Source of the DNA: an uncultured Candidatus Entotheonella sp.
GTDB taxonomy: Bacteria; Tectomicrobia; Entotheonellia; Entotheonellales; Entotheonellaceae
NCBI GenBank assembly: GCA_958295825.1
Contig: OY282375.1
Coordinates: forward strand, 3,457,489-3,521,488
Length of the DNA: 64,000 nucleotides
Reading direction: 5' to 3'
A program made the position numbers and the translations under genes. Positions 62,515 through 64,000 of the stretch are shown in pieces. How positions within the stretch are numbered: the first letter of the stretch is position 1; each line of letters starts with the position of its first letter. The notes under the pieces are model-generated. The model did not search any database, was not told the DNA's origin, and worked only from the letters and a program-made list of their open reading frames with translations.

Positions 62515-64000
62515 ATGCCTGTGACATCGACAACGCGCGTCTATGACGTGATCGTGGTGGGAGCCGGGCATGCCGGCTGTGAGGCCGCCTTGGCCGTGGC
62601 GCGTATGGGGTGCCGCACTGCCGTTTTTACCACCAATCTGGACAGCATCGCCCTGATGCCATGCAACCCCGCCATCGGCGGCATCGCCAAAGGCCATCTG
62701 GTGCGCGAGATCGACGCCATGGGCGGTGAGATGGCCCGCTGCATCGACAAGACGGGCATCCAGTTTCGCGTTCTGAACCGCAGCAAGGGCCCCGCCGTGC
62801 GCGGCTACCGCGCCCAAGCCGACAAGTTGGGTTACCGCCTGGAAATGAAGGCGCGGCTGGAGGCGCAGGACGGCCTGGACATCAAGCAGGCGCTGGTCGA
62901 GCGCTTGCTGGTCGAAGGCGACCGCGTCTGCGGTGTCGTCACCCAAATGGGCGAGGCCTATCAGGCCCACGCCATTGTGGTTAGCACCGGCACCTTTCTC
63001 GGCGGCATGATTCACGTCGGCCTCAGGCAGTTTCCCGCCGGTCGCGCCGGTGAATTCCCGGCCAACGGGCTGTCGCAGGACTACGCCGACCACGGTTTTC
63101 CGCTCGGCCGTCTCAAAACCGGCACCTGCCCGCGCCTCAACGCCCGCACCATCGATTTCGACAGCCTGGAAGTACAGCCCGGCGATGAGCCGCCGCCGCC
63201 GTTCTCGTTCGACACCGAGGTCATTGCTCAGTCCCAGTTACCCTGCCATCTGACCTACACCAATGAGTGCACGCACGACGTTATTCGGCACAATCTCGAT
63301 CGCTCGCCGCTGTACAGTGGCGTGATCATGGGCGTCGGGCCGCGCTACTGCCCGTCAATTGAGGACAAGGTCAAGCGCTTCCCCGACAAGACGCGGCACC
63401 AGATTTTCCTCGAACCCGAGGGGCGCGACACGGTGGAAATCTATCCCAACGGCATCTCGACCAGCCTGCCCGAAGACGTGCAGGTGGCCATGGTGCGTAC
63501 GATTTCCGGCTTGGAAGAGGCCGAGGTCATGCGGCCGGGCTACGCGGTGGAGTACGACTTCGTGCCGCCCACCGAACTGCGCCCGACCCTGGAGACCAAG
63601 CGCATCGCCGGTCTCTACCACGCCGGGCAGATCAATGGCACCACCGGTTACGAGGAGGCTGCAGCACAAGGCTTGGTAGCCGGGATCAACGCAGCGCTCC
63701 ACGTGCAAGGGCGCCCGTCGCTGGTCATCAAGCGCACTGAGGGATACATCGGTGTCCTCATTGATGACTTGGTGACGCTAGGCACCAGCGAGCCCTACCG
63801 CATGTTTACCTCGCGCTCGGAGTACCGCCTCATCCTGCGGCAGGATAACGCCGACCTGCGGCTACGCGACAAGGGCTACGAGGTGGGCCTGGTGCCCGAG
63901 GATACATACCGGCGTTTCTGTGACAAGCGCCAGCGCATCGAAGCGGAAATAGGCCGGCTCGCTGCCAGTCGTGTAATGCCCCACGCCGGGGTCAACGACC
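62515..64000 (+). CDS. mnmG: tRNA uridine 5-carboxymethylaminomethyl modification enzyme MnmG, cut by window end
   Basis: The first ~495 residues are present. FAD motif [54 protein letters not shown] pattern with the first redox Cys, [44 protein letters not shown] (second Cys), [13 protein letters not shown] and [16 protein letters not shown]. Partner of MnmE. ATG at 62515 follows AAGGAG. It lies 19 bp after mnmE. Confidence 0.97.
   Translation, partial: MPVTSTTRVYDVIVVGAGHAGCEAALAVARMGCRTAVFTTNLDSIALMPCNPAIGGIAKGHLVREIDAMGGEMARCIDKTGIQFRVLNRSKGPAVRGYRAQADKLGYRLEMKARLEAQDGLDIKQALVERLLVEGDRVCGVVTQMGEAYQAHAIVVSTGTFLGGMIHVGLRQFPAGRAGEFPANGLSQDYADHGFPLGRLKTGTCPRLNARTIDFDSLEVQPGDEPPPPFSFDTEVIAQSQLPCHLTYTNECTHDVIRHNLDRSPLYSGVIMGVGPRYCPSIEDKVKRFPDKTRHQIFLEPEGRDTVEIYPNGISTSLPEDVQVAMVRTISGLEEAEVMRPGYAVEYDFVPPTELRPTLETKRIAGLYHAGQINGTTGYEEAAAQGLVAGINAALHVQGRPSLVIKRTEGYIGVLIDDLVTLGTSEPYRMFTSRSEYRLILRQDNADLRLRDKGYEVGLVPEDTYRRFCDKRQRIEAEIGRLAASRVMPHAGVND

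Overview
The window is GC-rich chromosomal DNA from a Gram-negative bacterium. Evidence for an outer membrane: a YidC with the large periplasmic insertion, a LolA/LolB-like lipoprotein, a type IV pilus secretin remnant and heptose-nucleotide genes. The orders rpsF-ssb-rpsR-DUF2232-rplI-dnaB and tadA-SRP RNA-dnaX-ybaB-recR, together with a long SRP RNA carrying an Alu domain, argue against an ordinary gammaproteobacterium. They fit a deltaproteobacterium-like lineage or a related candidate phylum. I cannot resolve the phylum from the sequence alone.

Layout. (1) 1-8.6 kb: N-terminal part of an S9 peptidase, a family III CoA-transferase, a VWA protein, and a three-gene SPFH operon whose first gene fuses a Cu/Zn-type permease (ArsP/SO_0444 family) to an HflK-like domain. 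(2) 8.7-18.4 kb: an accessory zone with an IS5-family element, several gene fragments, a four-gene GDP-D-glycero-D-manno-heptose cluster of visibly lower GC, a resolvase remnant, a small membrane coiled-coil protein and two frameshifted secreted-protein genes. (3) 18.4-25.2 kb: a second HflK/HflC pair, an unrecognised protein, and a decayed type IV pilus operon (pilM, O, P, Q remnants; pilN gone). (4) 25.3-40.7 kb: intact housekeeping genes: aroB, aroQ, plsC, DUF721/DciA, TPR, LolB-like, ispE, tRNA-Gln, prs, rplY, pth, rpsF, ssb, rpsR, DUF2232, rplI, dnaB, alr, tgt. (5) 40.7-45.0 kb: second accessory zone with two IS copies and truncated genes. (6) 45.1-49.1 kb: recR, ybaB, dnaX, large SRP RNA, tadA, four serine tRNAs and tRNA-Arg(ACG). 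(7) 49.2-64 kb: an AT-richer orphan gene, then gyrA, gyrB, recF, dnaN, the putative oriC and dnaA on the minus strand; rpmH, rnpA, yidD, yidC, mnmE and mnmG (cut by the window end) on the plus strand.

Two compartments stand out. Housekeeping blocks are free of visible frameshifts, while the accessory zones are full of frameshifts, nonsense codons, internal deletions and IS fragments. This looks like ongoing gene decay, as in a lineage losing motility and surface functions. The best candidates for new biology are the permease-SPFH fusion operon and the unusual dnaA product. The latter lacks domain I and has altered Walker A and DNA-recognition residues, yet sits beside consensus DnaA boxes.
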